In this document: one piece after another, positions 29,629-39,286 of the stretch | Layout of the letters: every line of letters starts with the position of its first letter | Numbering within the stretch: the first letter of the stretch is position 1 | NCBI RefSeq assembly: GCF_002286965.1 | Contig: NZ_NSKD01000003.1 | Span: 310,001-374,000 of the forward strand | DNA length: 64,000 nt | Source: Halovibrio salipaludis | GTDB taxonomy: Bacteria > Pseudomonadota > Gammaproteobacteria > Pseudomonadales > Oleiphilaceae | Direction of reading: 5' to 3' | Position numbers and translations under genes: made by a program | Notes under the pieces: generated by a model | Database searches by the model: none | What the model saw: only the letters and a program-made list of their open reading frames with translations | Told to the model about the DNA's origin: nothing

Positions 29629-31359
29629 ATGCGTGCAAGCCAGTACCTGATCGCCACCCTCAAGGAAACCCCCGCGGACGCCGAGATCGTCAGCCACCAG
29701 CTGATGCTGCGCGCGGGCATGATCCGGCGCCTCGCCGGTGGCCTCTACACCTGGCTGCCACTGGGGCTGCGCGTGCTGCGCAAGGTGGAGCGGATTGTGC
29801 GCGAAGAGATGGACCGCTCCGGCGCCCAGGAAGTGCTGATGCCGGCCATTCAGCCGGCCGAGCTCTGGCAGGAGAGCGGCCGCTGGGAGGAATACGGGGA
29901 CGAACTGCTGCGCCTGAAGGACCGTCACGAGCGTGACTTCTGCTACGGGCCTACCCACGAGGAAGTGATCACCGACATCGCCCGCAACGAGCTCAAGAGC
30001 TACCGCGACCTGCCGGCGAACTTCTACCAGATCCAGACCAAGTTCCGGGATGAACGCCGCCCGCGCTTCGGGGTGATGCGCTCGCGCGAGTTCCTGATGA
30101 AGGACGCCTACTCCTTCCACGCCAGCCCGGAATCGCTGAACGAGACCTACCAGCTCATGGTGGAAACCTACAGCGCCATCTTCCGGCGCCTGGGCCTGGA
30201 CTTCCGGGCCGTGGAGGCGGACTCCGGCGCCATCGGCGGCAGCAAATCCCAGGAATTCCACGTGCTGGCCAGCTCCGGGGAAGACGCCATCGCCTTCAGC
30301 TCCGACAGCGACTACGCCGCCAACACCGAGCTGGCCGAAGCCCTGGCGCCGGAAGGTGAGCGCCCCACCGCCACCGAAACCATGCAGGAAGTGGCCACCC
30401 CGGACCAGAACACCATTGACCAGGTCGCCGGTTTCCTGAATACCACACCGGACCGGGTGCTCAAGACCCTGCTGGTCCATGCCCCGAAGGATGAGGACAG
30501 CAGCCACCAGCCGCTGGTAGCCCTGGTACTGCGTGGCGACCACACCCTGAACGACCTCAAGGCGGAGCGGCGTGCGGACGTCGCCGAGCCGCTTACCATG
30601 GCCAGTGACGAGGAGATCCGCAAGGCGCTGGGCGTGGACGCCGGCTCCATCGGCCCGGTCGGGCTGAAGGTGCCCATGATCGTGGATCATGCCGCCGCGC
30701 ATCTCGCGGATTTTGTCTGCGGTGCCAACCGTACCGGCTATCACCTGACCGGCGTGAACTGGGAGCGTGATGTTGCCCTGGGCGAAACCGCCGACCTGCG
30801 TGAGGTTGAGGAAGGCGATCCCAGCCCGGACGGCCATGGCGTTCTTGGCATCCAGCGTGGCATCGAGGTAGGCCATGTGTTCAAACTGGGCCGCAAGTAC
30901 AGCGAGGCCATGAACGCCACGGTGCTGGACGAGAACGGCAAGTCCGTACCCATGGACATGGGCTGCTACGGCATTGGCGTCTCGCGCCTGGTGGCCGCGG
31001 CCATCGAGCAGAACCATGACGACAGCGGCATCACCTGGCCCACCGCCATCGCCCCCTTCGAGATCGCCATTGTCACGCTCAATGGCCACAAATCTGAGAA
31101 GGTGGCCCAGACCGCGGAGAAACTCTACGACCAGCTGCGCCAGACCGGCTACGACGTACTGCTGGATGACCGCAAAGAGCGCCCGGGCGTGAAGTTCGCG
31201 GACCTGGAGCTGATCGGCATCCCCCACCGGGTGGTCATCAGTGACCGCGGCCTGGAAGCCGGCACCCTTGAATACAAGGGCCGCACCGATGCGGACAAAC
31301 AGGATGTGGCGACCGATGACATCATCCGCTTCCTGGCGGCCAGGGTGATCGCGGACTAG
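29629..31359 (+). CDS. proS: Prolyl-tRNA synthetase (bacterial type with editing domain)
   Basis: Class II synthetase, 576 aa. Motif 1-2 region ([39 protein letters not shown]), the inserted cis-editing domain at about 225-400 that clears Ala-tRNA-Pro, motif 3 ([17 protein letters not shown]), and the C-terminal anticodon-binding domain ([20 protein letters not shown]). Ten bp before a lytic transglycosylase gene. Confidence 0.97.
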   Translation: MRASQYLIATLKETPADAEIVSHQLMLRAGMIRRLAGGLYTWLPLGLRVLRKVERIVREEMDRSGAQEVLMPAIQPAELWQESGRWEEYGDELLRLKDRHERDFCYGPTHEEVITDIARNELKSYRDLPANFYQIQTKFRDERRPRFGVMRSREFLMKDAYSFHASPESLNETYQLMVETYSAIFRRLGLDFRAVEADSGAIGGSKSQEFHVLASSGEDAIAFSSDSDYAANTELAEALAPEGERPTATETMQEVATPDQNTIDQVAGFLNTTPDRVLKTLLVHAPKDEDSSHQPLVALVLRGDHTLNDLKAERRADVAEPLTMASDEEIRKALGVDAGSIGPVGLKVPMIVDHAAAHLADFVCGANRTGYHLTGVNWERDVALGETADLREVEEGDPSPDGHGVLGIQRGIEVGHVFKLGRKYSEAMNATVLDENGKSVPMDMGCYGIGVSRLVAAAIEQNHDDSGITWPTAIAPFEIAIVTLNGHKSEKVAQTAEKLYDQLRQTGYDVLLDDRKERPGVKFADLELIGIPHRVVISDRGLEAGTLEYKGRTDADKQDVATDDIIRFLAARVIAD

Positions 31360-31369
31360 ACTCCGGGGT

Positions 31370-31948
31370 ATGCGAACCGCCGTCAGCATCGCTGTACTCG
31401 GGCTTGCCCTGCTGCTGGCAGGCCCGGCCCATACCGCGACCACTACCCAACCGGATCCGGAACTGCGGTCCAAGCTCCGTGAGGCCGTCAGGGCCTCCGA
31501 CAGCTTTGATGACCGTTACGATGCCGAGGTCTGGCTGGTGGACATGTCCGGGCGCACCAAACGCTGGCTCGACGACCACGACCGGCGCCTGGACATACTC
31601 CGCCTGGTGCACCGCGAGGCCACCCGCCGCGATCTTTCCCCCGAAGTCGTCCTGGCCGTCATCCAGGTGGAAAGCGGCTTTGACCGTTTCGCCATCTCCC
31701 CCGTAGGCGCCCAGGGCCTGATGCAGGTCATGCCCTTCTGGAAGAAGGAGATCGGCCGCCCGGACGACAACCTGACCAAGATCGAGACCAACCTGGTCTA
31801 CGGCACCACCATTCTGGCGCACTACCTGGAAAGGGAAGACGGGGATCTCGCAAAAGCCCTTGCACGGTACAACGGAAGCGTCGGCAAAACCTGGTACGCC
31901 GAGCGGGTGTTCAATGCGCTCGAACAGTACTTCCATGTAAACCGTTAA
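31370..31948 (+). CDS. Lytic transglycosylase (SLT domain)
   Basis: 192 aa, exported (signal peptide about 1-23, cleavage near AHTA). One SLT/goose-lysozyme-like domain: catalytic Glu101 in VIQVESGFDRFAISPVGAQG, then LMQVMPFW, and ARYNGSVGKTWYAERVFN near the end. Cleaves peptidoglycan glycan strands. No LysM or other wall-binding module, so it is a minimal form. Probably read through from proS. Confidence 0.9.
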   Translation: MRTAVSIAVLGLALLLAGPAHTATTTQPDPELRSKLREAVRASDSFDDRYDAEVWLVDMSGRTKRWLDDHDRRLDILRLVHREATRRDLSPEVVLAVIQVESGFDRFAISPVGAQGLMQVMPFWKKEIGRPDDNLTKIETNLVYGTTILAHYLEREDGDLAKALARYNGSVGKTWYAERVFNALEQYFHVNR

Positions 31949-31966
31949 AAAAGCCGAAAGGCTACA

Positions 31967-32230
31967 CTACCCAATGGGAGAGGGTGGCGTATCGCGCGGC
32001 ACATCGCCGATCTTTTCAACGGAATGGAATTTCCCCTCGCCATCGTAATGGATCATGAAGCTGCCAAAGACTCCCTCATGTTCCATCCACGGCTGGAGAA
32101 TACGGGCGGGAAAAACAACGGACCGCCCGTCACGCGCCCTTACCCAGACGCGCCAGGCGGTCCCTTCATAGACCCGGAGCCAGTCATCCCGGTGGATCAC
32201 CACATCCACGATCACTGACTCCCCGGCCAT
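31967..32230 (-). CDS. DUF2835 family protein
   Basis: 87 aa, PilZ-like size. Family pattern: YEGTAWRVWVRARDGRSVVF, PARILQPWMEHEGVFGSFMI. Function unknown. Lies 12 bp after htpG on the same strand. A short AGCC/GGCT hairpin with a T6 run just beyond its stop (31946-31964, minus strand) may be a weak terminator. Confidence 0.82.
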   Translation of the reverse strand: MAGESVIVDVVIHRDDWLRVYEGTAWRVWVRARDGRSVVFPARILQPWMEHEGVFGSFMIHYDGEGKFHSVEKIGDVPRDTPPSPIG

Positions 32231-32242
32231 GGCACCTCCGGT

Positions 32243-34150
32243 TTACTCCGCCAGTTCCAGGAGGAGACGGTTCAGGCGGGAGACGTAGGTGCCCGGATCC
32301 TCGATCTCCTGACCACTGGCCAGCGTGGCCTGGTCAAAGATCACCTGGGCCAGATCCGAGAACCGCTCCTCGCCCTGCTCCTTCTCAAGCCGCTGCAGCA
32401 GCGGATGATCCACGTTGATCTCAAAGATCGGCTTGGCATCCGGAACCGGCTGGCCGGCGGCTTCCATGATCTTGCGCATCTGCTGGCCCATGTCGTAATC
32501 GCCAACCACCAGGCATGCCGGCGACTCGGTCAGGCGCTTGGTGACCTTCACCTCTTTCACCCGGTCCGACAGCACGCCCTGGATACGCTCGACCAGATCC
32601 TTGTGCTCCTCGGAGGCCTGCTCCTGTTCCTTCTTCTCTTCTTCGGACTCGACCTCGTCCAGGTCCAGGTCGCCCCGCGAGATGTCCTGCAGATGCTTGC
32701 CCTCGTACTCACTGAGGTAGCCCATCATCCATTCGTCGATGCGGTCGGACAGCAGCAGCACCTCGATGCCCTTCTTGCGGAAGATCTCCAGGTGCGGGCT
32801 GCTCTTGGCCGCCTGATGGGAGTCCGATGTCAGGAAGTAGATCTTCTCCTGGCCTTCCTTCATGCGGGCCACGTAGTCGTCCAGCGACACGTTCTGGGTG
32901 GTCTCGCCGGTGTGCGTGGAGGCGAACCGCAGCAGCGGCGCGATCTTCTCGCGGTTGCCGAAGTCCTCCGCAGGGCCTTCCTTCAGTACCTGACCGAACT
33001 GATCCCAGAACTGCTGGTACTTCTCCGGGTCGTTGTTGGCCAGCTTCTTGAGCATGTCCAGGACCCGTTTTGTAAGTGCGGTCCGGAGACTGTTAACCGT
33101 GCTGTCGTTCTGAAGAATTTCGCGCGAGACGTTCAGTGACAGGTCGCTGCTGTCGATAACGCCGCGCACGAAGCGCAGGTAAAGCGGCAGGAACTGCTCG
33201 GCGTCATCCATGATGAAGACGCGCTGCACGTAAAGCTTGAGGCCGCGCGAGGCATCCCGGTTGTAAAGATCAAAGGGCGCACGACCCGGGATGTAAAGCA
33301 GGCTGGTGTAGTTCAGCGTCCCTTCCACCTGATTATGGGACCAGGTCAGCGGGTCCTCGAAGTCATGGGCGATGTGCTTGTAGAACGCCTTGTACTCGTC
33401 CTCGGAAACCTCGTTACGCGGCCGGGTCCACAGCGCCGTTGCCTCGTTGACGGTTTCCTCGGCGGGCTGGTCCTCCTGGTTCTCCTCCTCTTCGCCGGTC
33501 GGCTCCGGGGGCATACGGACCGGGAAGGAAATATGATCGGAGTACTTCTTCACCAGATGGCGCAGACGGTGGCCATCCGCGAAATCCTTCGCATCCTCAC
33601 GCAGGTGCAGGACCACGGTTGTCCCCCGCGGCGCGTTTTCAACAGGCTCAATGGTGAACTGACCGTCGCCACTGGAGACCCAGTGCACACCTTCAGAGGA
33701 GCCCGTCCCAGCCTTGCGGGTGGTCACTTCCACCTGGTCGGCAACGATGAAGGAGGAATAGAAGCCCACACCAAACTGACCAATGAGCTTGGCGTCCTTC
33801 TGCTGGTCACCGGTGAGCTGGTTGAGGAAGTCGGAGGTTCCGGACTTGGCGATGGTGCCCAGGTTCTCGATCACCTCGTCCCGGGTCATACCGATGCCGT
33901 TATCCCGGATGGTGATGGTGCCGGCCTCTGAATCGTAGCCCAGATGAATGGCCAGATCCGGATCCTCCTCCAGAAGCTGGTTATTGGACAGGGCCTCGAA
34001 ACGAAGCTTGTCCTCAGCGTCGGAGGCGTTGGAGATCAGCTCCCGCAGGAAGACTTCCCGGTTGGAATACAGGGAGTTGATCACGATGTTGAGGAGCTGT
34101 TTGACCTCGGTCTGGAAGCCGAGGGTTTCTTTCTGTGCTTCGGCAGTCAT
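32243..34150 (-). CDS. htpG: Chaperone HtpG (bacterial Hsp90)
   Basis: ATP-dependent dimeric chaperone. 635 aa. N-terminal GHKL ATPase: [57 protein letters not shown]. Middle domain with [21 protein letters not shown]-terminal dimerisation region. The frame can start at a GTG 12 bases earlier, but ATG 34150 ([12 protein letters not shown]) matches the family. A sigma-32-type promoter lies at 34207-34233. A Glu replaces the more usual Ala in the SDAEDKL helix. Confidence 0.97.
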   Translation of the reverse strand: MTAEAQKETLGFQTEVKQLLNIVINSLYSNREVFLRELISNASDAEDKLRFEALSNNQLLEEDPDLAIHLGYDSEAGTITIRDNGIGMTRDEVIENLGTIAKSGTSDFLNQLTGDQQKDAKLIGQFGVGFYSSFIVADQVEVTTRKAGTGSSEGVHWVSSGDGQFTIEPVENAPRGTTVVLHLREDAKDFADGHRLRHLVKKYSDHISFPVRMPPEPTGEEEENQEDQPAEETVNEATALWTRPRNEVSEDEYKAFYKHIAHDFEDPLTWSHNQVEGTLNYTSLLYIPGRAPFDLYNRDASRGLKLYVQRVFIMDDAEQFLPLYLRFVRGVIDSSDLSLNVSREILQNDSTVNSLRTALTKRVLDMLKKLANNDPEKYQQFWDQFGQVLKEGPAEDFGNREKIAPLLRFASTHTGETTQNVSLDDYVARMKEGQEKIYFLTSDSHQAAKSSPHLEIFRKKGIEVLLLSDRIDEWMMGYLSEYEGKHLQDISRGDLDLDEVESEEEKKEQEQASEEHKDLVERIQGVLSDRVKEVKVTKRLTESPACLVVGDYDMGQQMRKIMEAAGQPVPDAKPIFEINVDHPLLQRLEKEQGEERFSDLAQVIFDQATLASGQEIEDPGTYVSRLNRLLLELAE

Positions 34151-34206
34151 GATGCGCCGCACTCCTTGATGGTTGTTGCCTGCTTGAACCTGTTGTCAGC
34201 TGGCAA

Positions 34207-34233
34207 TCTTGGGGCAGTGCGCGGGATTTCAAG
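34207..34233 (-). promoter_or_regulatory. Sigma-32 (heat-shock) promoter for htpG
   Basis: Minus strand: CCCCCTTGAAA (-35), 12-13 base spacer, CCCCAAGA (-10), close to the CTTGAAA / CCCCAT consensus of RpoH promoters, about 60 bp before the htpG ATG. Confidence 0.78.
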
Positions 34234-34242
34234 GGGGCAGTA

Positions 34243-34674
34243 TCAGTCCATGATGAAGTGGGCGCGGGCTGTCGCTATGGGCTTGCGCCGGGACTGCTGC
34301 CACGCGGTCACGATCACGTTCGCCACCCGGTTGCCCTGGCGGGTCAGGTGGCACTCGCAGAAAGTATCCCGGTCCAGCCCGGCACGCAGGTAGTCGAGGG
34401 AAAAGTCCACAATCCGTGGCAGCCGGGGGGTCTCCTGGGACATCATGAGCGAGATCATGGCGGACATCTCAAGGAAGCCACCAATCACGCCACCATGGAT
34501 GGCAGGCAGGATGGGATTGCCGAGGTTGTCGTCGCTGCGCGGCAGGCGGAACACCACCTCCTCCCCGAAGGTCTCGCATTCCATGCCCAGGGTTCGGGCG
34601 TAGGGCACGGCCCGGATCAGGGCCTGGTAATCCCCGGCCTGCAGGGCACTGCGCATTTCACCGGACAGGCTCAT
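34243..34674 (-). CDS. PaaI-family thioesterase (second of tandem pair)
   Basis: 143 aa hotdog fold with the family HGG motif: LPAIHGGVIGGFLEMSAMIS, then IVDFSLDYLRAG. Overlaps the upstream thioesterase gene by 4 nt (34671-34674). The two proteins share fold but are clearly divergent, so they may form a heteromer or split substrates (inference). Confidence 0.85.
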   Translation of the reverse strand: MSLSGEMRSALQAGDYQALIRAVPYARTLGMECETFGEEVVFRLPRSDDNLGNPILPAIHGGVIGGFLEMSAMISLMMSQETPRLPRIVDFSLDYLRAGLDRDTFCECHLTRQGNRVANVIVTAWQQSRRKPIATARAHFIMD

Positions 34675-35147
34675 TCGTCATCCCCTCCCGTGATCAGGTC
34701 GCGGTAGGCCTTGGGCGTGGCTTCCGGGCCGATCCGCATGAAGGTCCCCACACAGTGGGCAATGGTCTGTTCCGGATCCTCCTGGAATGTCTCGCAGCGG
34801 GTAAAGATGATATTACTGGTTACCCGGTAGGCCCGCGCCCGTGCGTACACCGGATGCCCCGGCTCAGCCGCCCGCATGTAGTCCACCCGCAGATCGAGCG
34901 TGGGGCAGAGCTCGAACTCCGGCAGCGCGCAGATCACCACCGTGCCGGAGGCGGTATCCATCAGTGTGGTGATCGCCCCGCCGTGGATCACCCCGGTCTC
35001 CGGGTTGCCCACGATGGCATCGGAATAAGGCAGTTCAACGACCAGCTCATTCTCCGTGGCGGATACAGCCCGGATACCCAGATGCTGGCAGTGACGCAGG
35101 GTCCCGATGAAGCGCGAGACCCGTGCGAGCAGGGTTTCATCATTCAT
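34671..35147 (-). CDS. PaaI-family thioesterase (first of tandem pair)
   Basis: 158 aa hotdog fold: NPETGVIHGGAITTLMDTAS (HGG motif and catalytic-region Asp), TLDLRVDYMRAAEPG. Probably an acyl-CoA thioesterase of the phenylacetate/aryl type; no aromatic degradation genes are adjacent. Divergent from the M48 lipoprotein gene. Confidence 0.85.
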   Translation of the reverse strand: MNDETLLARVSRFIGTLRHCQHLGIRAVSATENELVVELPYSDAIVGNPETGVIHGGAITTLMDTASGTVVICALPEFELCPTLDLRVDYMRAAEPGHPVYARARAYRVTSNIIFTRCETFQEDPEQTIAHCVGTFMRIGPEATPKAYRDLITGGDDE

Positions 35148-35226
35148 GGCGGCTTTGCAATCTGCGTGGAATCCGGCGCACTATAACGGAAACTGACTCC
35201 CTTTCACAGACGAGGTACCCTGACCC

Positions 35227-36516
35227 ATGCGGCGCCTGAAACACCTTCACGCCCTTCCGGCCCTGATCCTCACAACCCTTCTCGTGAGCGGCTGCGGCGT
35301 CAACCCGGTCACCGGTGAGCGTGAGCTGCGCCTGATTTCCGAGTCCAACGAACTACAGATCGGCAAGGAGCAGTACCAGCCCACCATCCAGACCCAGGGC
35401 GGGCGCTATTACCGCGACGAGAAACTCAACAATTACATCTCCGAGGTGGGTCAGTCACTGGCGGACGTCAGCGACCGTACCGACCTCCCCTACGAGTTCA
35501 CCGTGATCAACAGCGGCGTACCCAACGCCTGGGCCCTGCCCGGGGGCAAGATCGCGATCAACCGGGGCCTGCTCACGGAGCTTGAAAACGAAGCCCAGCT
35601 GGCAGCCGTTATGGGGCATGAGATCGTGCACGCAGCAGCCCGCCACAGTGCGCAGCGCATGCAGCGCGGCACCCTTATCAACCTGGGGGTGGCCGGTATA
35701 GGCCTGGGCCTGGCACTGAACGGCAATGAATACGCCGGACTGATCATGGGCGGCGCCGCCCTCGGCTCGCAGCTGATCATGGCGCAGTACAGCCGCAGCC
35801 ATGAGCTGGAATCCGACCGCTACGGCATGCAGTACATGGCCGAGGCCGGCTACAACCCGGAAGCCGCTGTCCAGCTCCAGGAGGTTTTCGTGCGCCTGTC
35901 GGAAAACGAGCAGAGCAACTTCGTAACCGGGCTTTTCCGTTCCCACCCACCGTCCCAGGAACGTGTGGAAGCCAACCGCCGGATTGCGGATGAACTGGGG
36001 CGCAAAGGCACCTTCGGGGAAGAACGCTATCAGCGCATGATGGCCGGACTACGCAAGGATGCGGATGCCTACGAAGCCTACGACCGGGCCCGTAAGGCCG
36101 CGAGCGAAGGAGAGTCCGAAAAGGCGCTGGCACTTCTGGAACAGGCGATTGAACAGGTGCCTGACGAGGCCGCGTTCCGGGAGCTGCGTGCCGACATCCG
36201 GATGCAGGAAGGGAAGACCGAATCCGCACTGGCGGACTACAACCGGGCGGTGGAGCTCTACCCGGAGATGTTCAGTTACCGCATCGGACGGGGTCTGGCC
36301 CATGAGGAGCTGGAGAACTTTGATGCCGCGGAGCAGGACTTCAAGGCCTCGCTGGACGTCGTTCCCACCAGCATCGCCTATCTTGGGCTCGGCGATGCGG
36401 TTTCCGGGCAGGGACGTACCAGCGAAGCCCGCCAGTACTATCAGAAGGCGGCCCAGGGCGAAGGCAGGGTTGGCGACATTGCCCGCCAGCGGCTGGAGTC
36501 ACTGAGCGGCGGCTAG
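35227..36516 (+). CDS. M48 metalloprotease lipoprotein with TPR repeats (BepA/YfgC-like)
   Basis: 429 aa. Lipobox LVSG-C with Cys23. Zinc peptidase site HEIVH at 131-135 with the third ligand in HELESDRYG (about Glu195). C-terminal TPR region from about 275 (ALALLEQAIEQVPDEAAFRE, LADYNRAVELYPEMFSYRIG). The architecture matches periplasmic BepA-type proteases that aid assembly or removal of outer-membrane proteins such as LptD. A lipoprotein form is LoiP-like, so it mixes features of both. Its last 18 nt overlap the convergent hydrolase gene. Confidence 0.92.
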   Translation: MRRLKHLHALPALILTTLLVSGCGVNPVTGERELRLISESNELQIGKEQYQPTIQTQGGRYYRDEKLNNYISEVGQSLADVSDRTDLPYEFTVINSGVPNAWALPGGKIAINRGLLTELENEAQLAAVMGHEIVHAAARHSAQRMQRGTLINLGVAGIGLGLALNGNEYAGLIMGGAALGSQLIMAQYSRSHELESDRYGMQYMAEAGYNPEAAVQLQEVFVRLSENEQSNFVTGLFRSHPPSQERVEANRRIADELGRKGTFGEERYQRMMAGLRKDADAYEAYDRARKAASEGESEKALALLEQAIEQVPDEAAFRELRADIRMQEGKTESALADYNRAVELYPEMFSYRIGRGLAHEELENFDAAEQDFKASLDVVPTSIAYLGLGDAVSGQGRTSEARQYYQKAAQGEGRVGDIARQRLESLSGG

Positions 36517-37410
36517 CGCTGCCCGCACCCGTTCCACCGTGCTTACCGGGGCCTGCTGCATGAAGCAGTGCCCCCCGGGCAGCGTCTCCGCGCCCACATG
36601 CCCGTTGAAGGCAACCCATCGTGCCACGGAATCCCGTACGAAATCGTAGGTGGTGTCGCCGTGGATCACCTGGGTGGGGGTCTGCAGCCGCTTCATGGCG
36701 CGCCACAATCCACGTGGGTAGCCGGCAAAAATCGCCGCCTCCAGTTCCGGCGGGCACCGCAGCACCACCTGCCCGTCCTGCTCCTCAAGCGCGTGGTCCA
36801 CATAGGCCTGGAGCGCTTCCGGGGTCCAGCCCCGGAACATGCCTCGCCCTTCCAGGCTTTCCAGAGCCGTGGCACGATCCGGCCACTCACGCCGGCGCTG
36901 CCGCGTCTTCTTCGAGAAGCCATTGTTCTGCCAGAGTCCAAGCCAGGTACCAATGCGCATCACCCACAGCATCCGCCTGGAGAAGATGATCGGGTCCAAC
37001 AGAACGGCACGGTCAAACAGGTCCGGGTCCCGCTCCATCATCAACAGGCTCATGATGCCACCGAAGCTGTGGCCCATGGCGTAATGGCGCTGCCCTTCCC
37101 AGAGATGGGCGAATGCCCGCCAGGTTTCCTCGCACAGCTCGGAGGTCCGGTTCCAGCCGAGAAATTCGCCGTTCTCTTCACTGGCGCCATGGCCCTGGAC
37201 ATCACTCAGGAACAGGTCATAGTCCAAGGCAAGGCGCTCCAGGAGGGGCAGATAGACCAGGCTGTTGTAGCCGTTGCCATGGATGAAGTGCACCACCGGT
37301 CGGCCACTGGGTTGTGAGCGCCAGCCTGTGACGAGATGGCCCGCGGAGGTGCGACGCTCCCAGTACTGCAATCCGGGAATGGGCGCGGGTGCCGTTTGTG
37401 CCAATGCCAT
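36499..37410 (-). CDS. Alpha/beta hydrolase
   Basis: 303 aa alpha/beta-hydrolase fold: oxyanion segment VVHFIHGNGYNS, nucleophile elbow AMGHSFGGIMS (Ser), and a late His in LPGGHCFMQ. Substrate unknown; a lipase/esterase or epoxide-hydrolase-like role is possible. The frame is open to a TTG at 37467. I prefer ATG 37410, which follows GGGAGG, though spacing is tight. Confidence 0.8.
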   Translation of the reverse strand: MALAQTAPAPIPGLQYWERRTSAGHLVTGWRSQPSGRPVVHFIHGNGYNSLVYLPLLERLALDYDLFLSDVQGHGASEENGEFLGWNRTSELCEETWRAFAHLWEGQRHYAMGHSFGGIMSLLMMERDPDLFDRAVLLDPIIFSRRMLWVMRIGTWLGLWQNNGFSKKTRQRRREWPDRATALESLEGRGMFRGWTPEALQAYVDHALEEQDGQVVLRCPPELEAAIFAGYPRGLWRAMKRLQTPTQVIHGDTTYDFVRDSVARWVAFNGHVGAETLPGGHCFMQQAPVSTVERVRAALAAAQ

Positions 37411-37559
37411 GTCCTCCCGTTCTGGATAACCTGCCACCCTGTCATCGGTTCCGGCGCTATGGTACAAAAGGCGTCGGACAATTCAGGTGGGTCTGCGCAC
37501 GGTCGCGTAGCCTATCACGTTCAACCCGAAACCGCTCTCTACTCAGGGAATCGATCACG

Positions 37560-38108
37560 ATGATTCGAGAACGTTTGAGACCCCTGGCTTCACAGGCCAA
37601 GCGCGCCTATGTCCAGCTGATGCTGGACGTGGTCGGTCGCTCCCTGGAAGCCATCAGCCAGGTGGACGATGAAGTCCGCGGCGAAGTGGCCGTCCTCCCG
37701 GATGGCTTCCTTTTCTCGATGCAGGTCATGCCGAAGGGCCCGGCCCTGTTCATCCGCAAGCAGCGCGACGGCAGCCTCCAGTATCTGGGCGGCGGCGTGG
37801 CCCAGAGGCCCGACCTGAGCATCCAGTTCAAGCACCTGCATCACGCTTTCCTGGTCCTGTCGTTCCAGGAGAAAACCGCCCAGTCCTTCGCCAATGACCG
37901 CATGCTGGTGGACGGCGACCTGGGCTATGCGGTGCGCATGACGCGCGTACTCAACCGCCTCGAGACCTTCATCCTGCCGCGGCTGGTTGCCTCCCGCGCG
38001 GTCAAGGAATACCCGGATAATCTGGGCCTGCCTGAGAAAGTCTTCAGCGCGGCCCGCATCTATCTGAAAGTGGCAATGAATTTTGTGGACACGGTGAGGT
38101 CATCATGA
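37560..38108 (+). CDS. SCP2 sterol-carrier-domain protein
   Basis: 182 aa. SCP2-like lipid-binding domain visible in FLFSMQVMPKGPALFIRKQR and QRPDLSIQFKHLHHAFLVLS. Related domains occur in the ubiquinone accessory factor UbiJ and in lipid carriers. Its stop overlaps the start of the Fe-alcohol dehydrogenase gene (ATGA at 38105-38108), so the two proteins are probably made together. I infer a hydrophobic-substrate carrier role for that enzyme. Confidence 0.78.
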   Translation: MIRERLRPLASQAKRAYVQLMLDVVGRSLEAISQVDDEVRGEVAVLPDGFLFSMQVMPKGPALFIRKQRDGSLQYLGGGVAQRPDLSIQFKHLHHAFLVLSFQEKTAQSFANDRMLVDGDLGYAVRMTRVLNRLETFILPRLVASRAVKEYPDNLGLPEKVFSAARIYLKVAMNFVDTVRSS

Positions 38109-39286
38109 GCTATTACGAATTCTTCTGCCCGGTCAAGGTCATTGCCGGCCAGGCAGCACTGGAACACCTGCCCTACGAGTTCAGTTCCCGCGCGGTGGAA
38201 CGGCCCATGGTGGTCACCGACAAGGGCGTACGTAACGCGGGCCTTCTGGACAAGGTCCTGTCGGCCTGCGAGGAAGGCGGCATGGACATCACCGTGGTCT
38301 ATGACGACGTGCCCGCTGACTCCTCCAAGCAGACGGTCACGGCGATCGCGAAGGAATACCGCAAACAGAAGTGCGACGGTATTCTCGCCATCGGCGGCGG
38401 CTCGCCCATCGACACGGCCAAGGCGGTGAACATCCTGGTCTCCGAAGGCGGTGATGACATTGCCCAGTACGCCGGCTCCGGCGTGCTCAAGCGCCCGCTG
38501 AAGCCATTCTTCGTGATCCCGACCACGGCCGGCACGGGTTCCGAGGTCACCAACGTGGCCGTGATCGCGGATACCGAGAAAGAGGTCAAGCTGCCCTTCG
38601 CCTCTGGCTTCATGCTGCCGGACGCTGCTGTCATTGACCCACGCATGACGCTCACCCTGCCGCCACAGATCACCGCAGCCACGGCCATGGACGCCATGAC
38701 CCATTCCGTGGAAGCCTTCACCTGCCTGGCCAAGAACCCGCTGAGTGACGCCTACGCGGCGGCAGCCATCAAGAAGATCAGCAACAACCTGCTCAAGGTG
38801 ATGGAAAAGCCGGACGACGCCGAGCGCCGCCTCGAGCTGGCCCAGGCCTCCACTATGGCGGGGATCGCCTTCTCGAACTCCATGGTTGGCCTGGTACACG
38901 CCCTTGGCCACTCACTGGGCGCGGCCTGCCACCTGCCCCACGGGCTGTGCATGAGCCTGTTCCTGCCCTACGTGCTGGAATACAACCTGGAAGAGATCCG
39001 TGAGCCGCTGAGCGAGCTGCTGCTGCACCTGGCCGGCCCCGAGATCTACGCCATGACGCCCAGGAGCCAGCGTGCCGAGGAGTCCATTGCGACCATCCGC
39101 AAGCTGCGTGACGACCTCCATCGCCACTGTGGGCTGCCGCGCACCCTGCAGGAAACCGGCAAGGTCGAGAAGAGCCAGCTGGACCGGATCGCACAGATGA
39201 CCATCGACGATGGCTCCATCATGTTCAATCCGAAGGAAGCCTCGCTCGAGGATGCCCGGGCGGTGCTGGAAAAGGCCTGGGCCTAA
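38105..39286 (+). CDS. Iron-containing alcohol dehydrogenase
   Basis: Group III Fe-ADH, 393 aa. NAD(P) loop GGGSPID at 97-103; metal ligands Asp196 and His200 in AMDAMTHSVEAF, His265 and His279 in VHALGHSLGAACHLPHG. Interconverts an alcohol and an aldehyde or ketone; substrate unknown. Translationally coupled to an SCP2 protein, which suggests a lipophilic substrate (inference). Shares stop-codon bases with the convergent ArsA-like gene. Confidence 0.92.
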   Translation: MSYYEFFCPVKVIAGQAALEHLPYEFSSRAVERPMVVTDKGVRNAGLLDKVLSACEEGGMDITVVYDDVPADSSKQTVTAIAKEYRKQKCDGILAIGGGSPIDTAKAVNILVSEGGDDIAQYAGSGVLKRPLKPFFVIPTTAGTGSEVTNVAVIADTEKEVKLPFASGFMLPDAAVIDPRMTLTLPPQITAATAMDAMTHSVEAFTCLAKNPLSDAYAAAAIKKISNNLLKVMEKPDDAERRLELAQASTMAGIAFSNSMVGLVHALGHSLGAACHLPHGLCMSLFLPYVLEYNLEEIREPLSELLLHLAGPEIYAMTPRSQRAEESIATIRKLRDDLHRHCGLPRTLQETGKVEKSQLDRIAQMTIDDGSIMFNPKEASLEDARAVLEKAWA

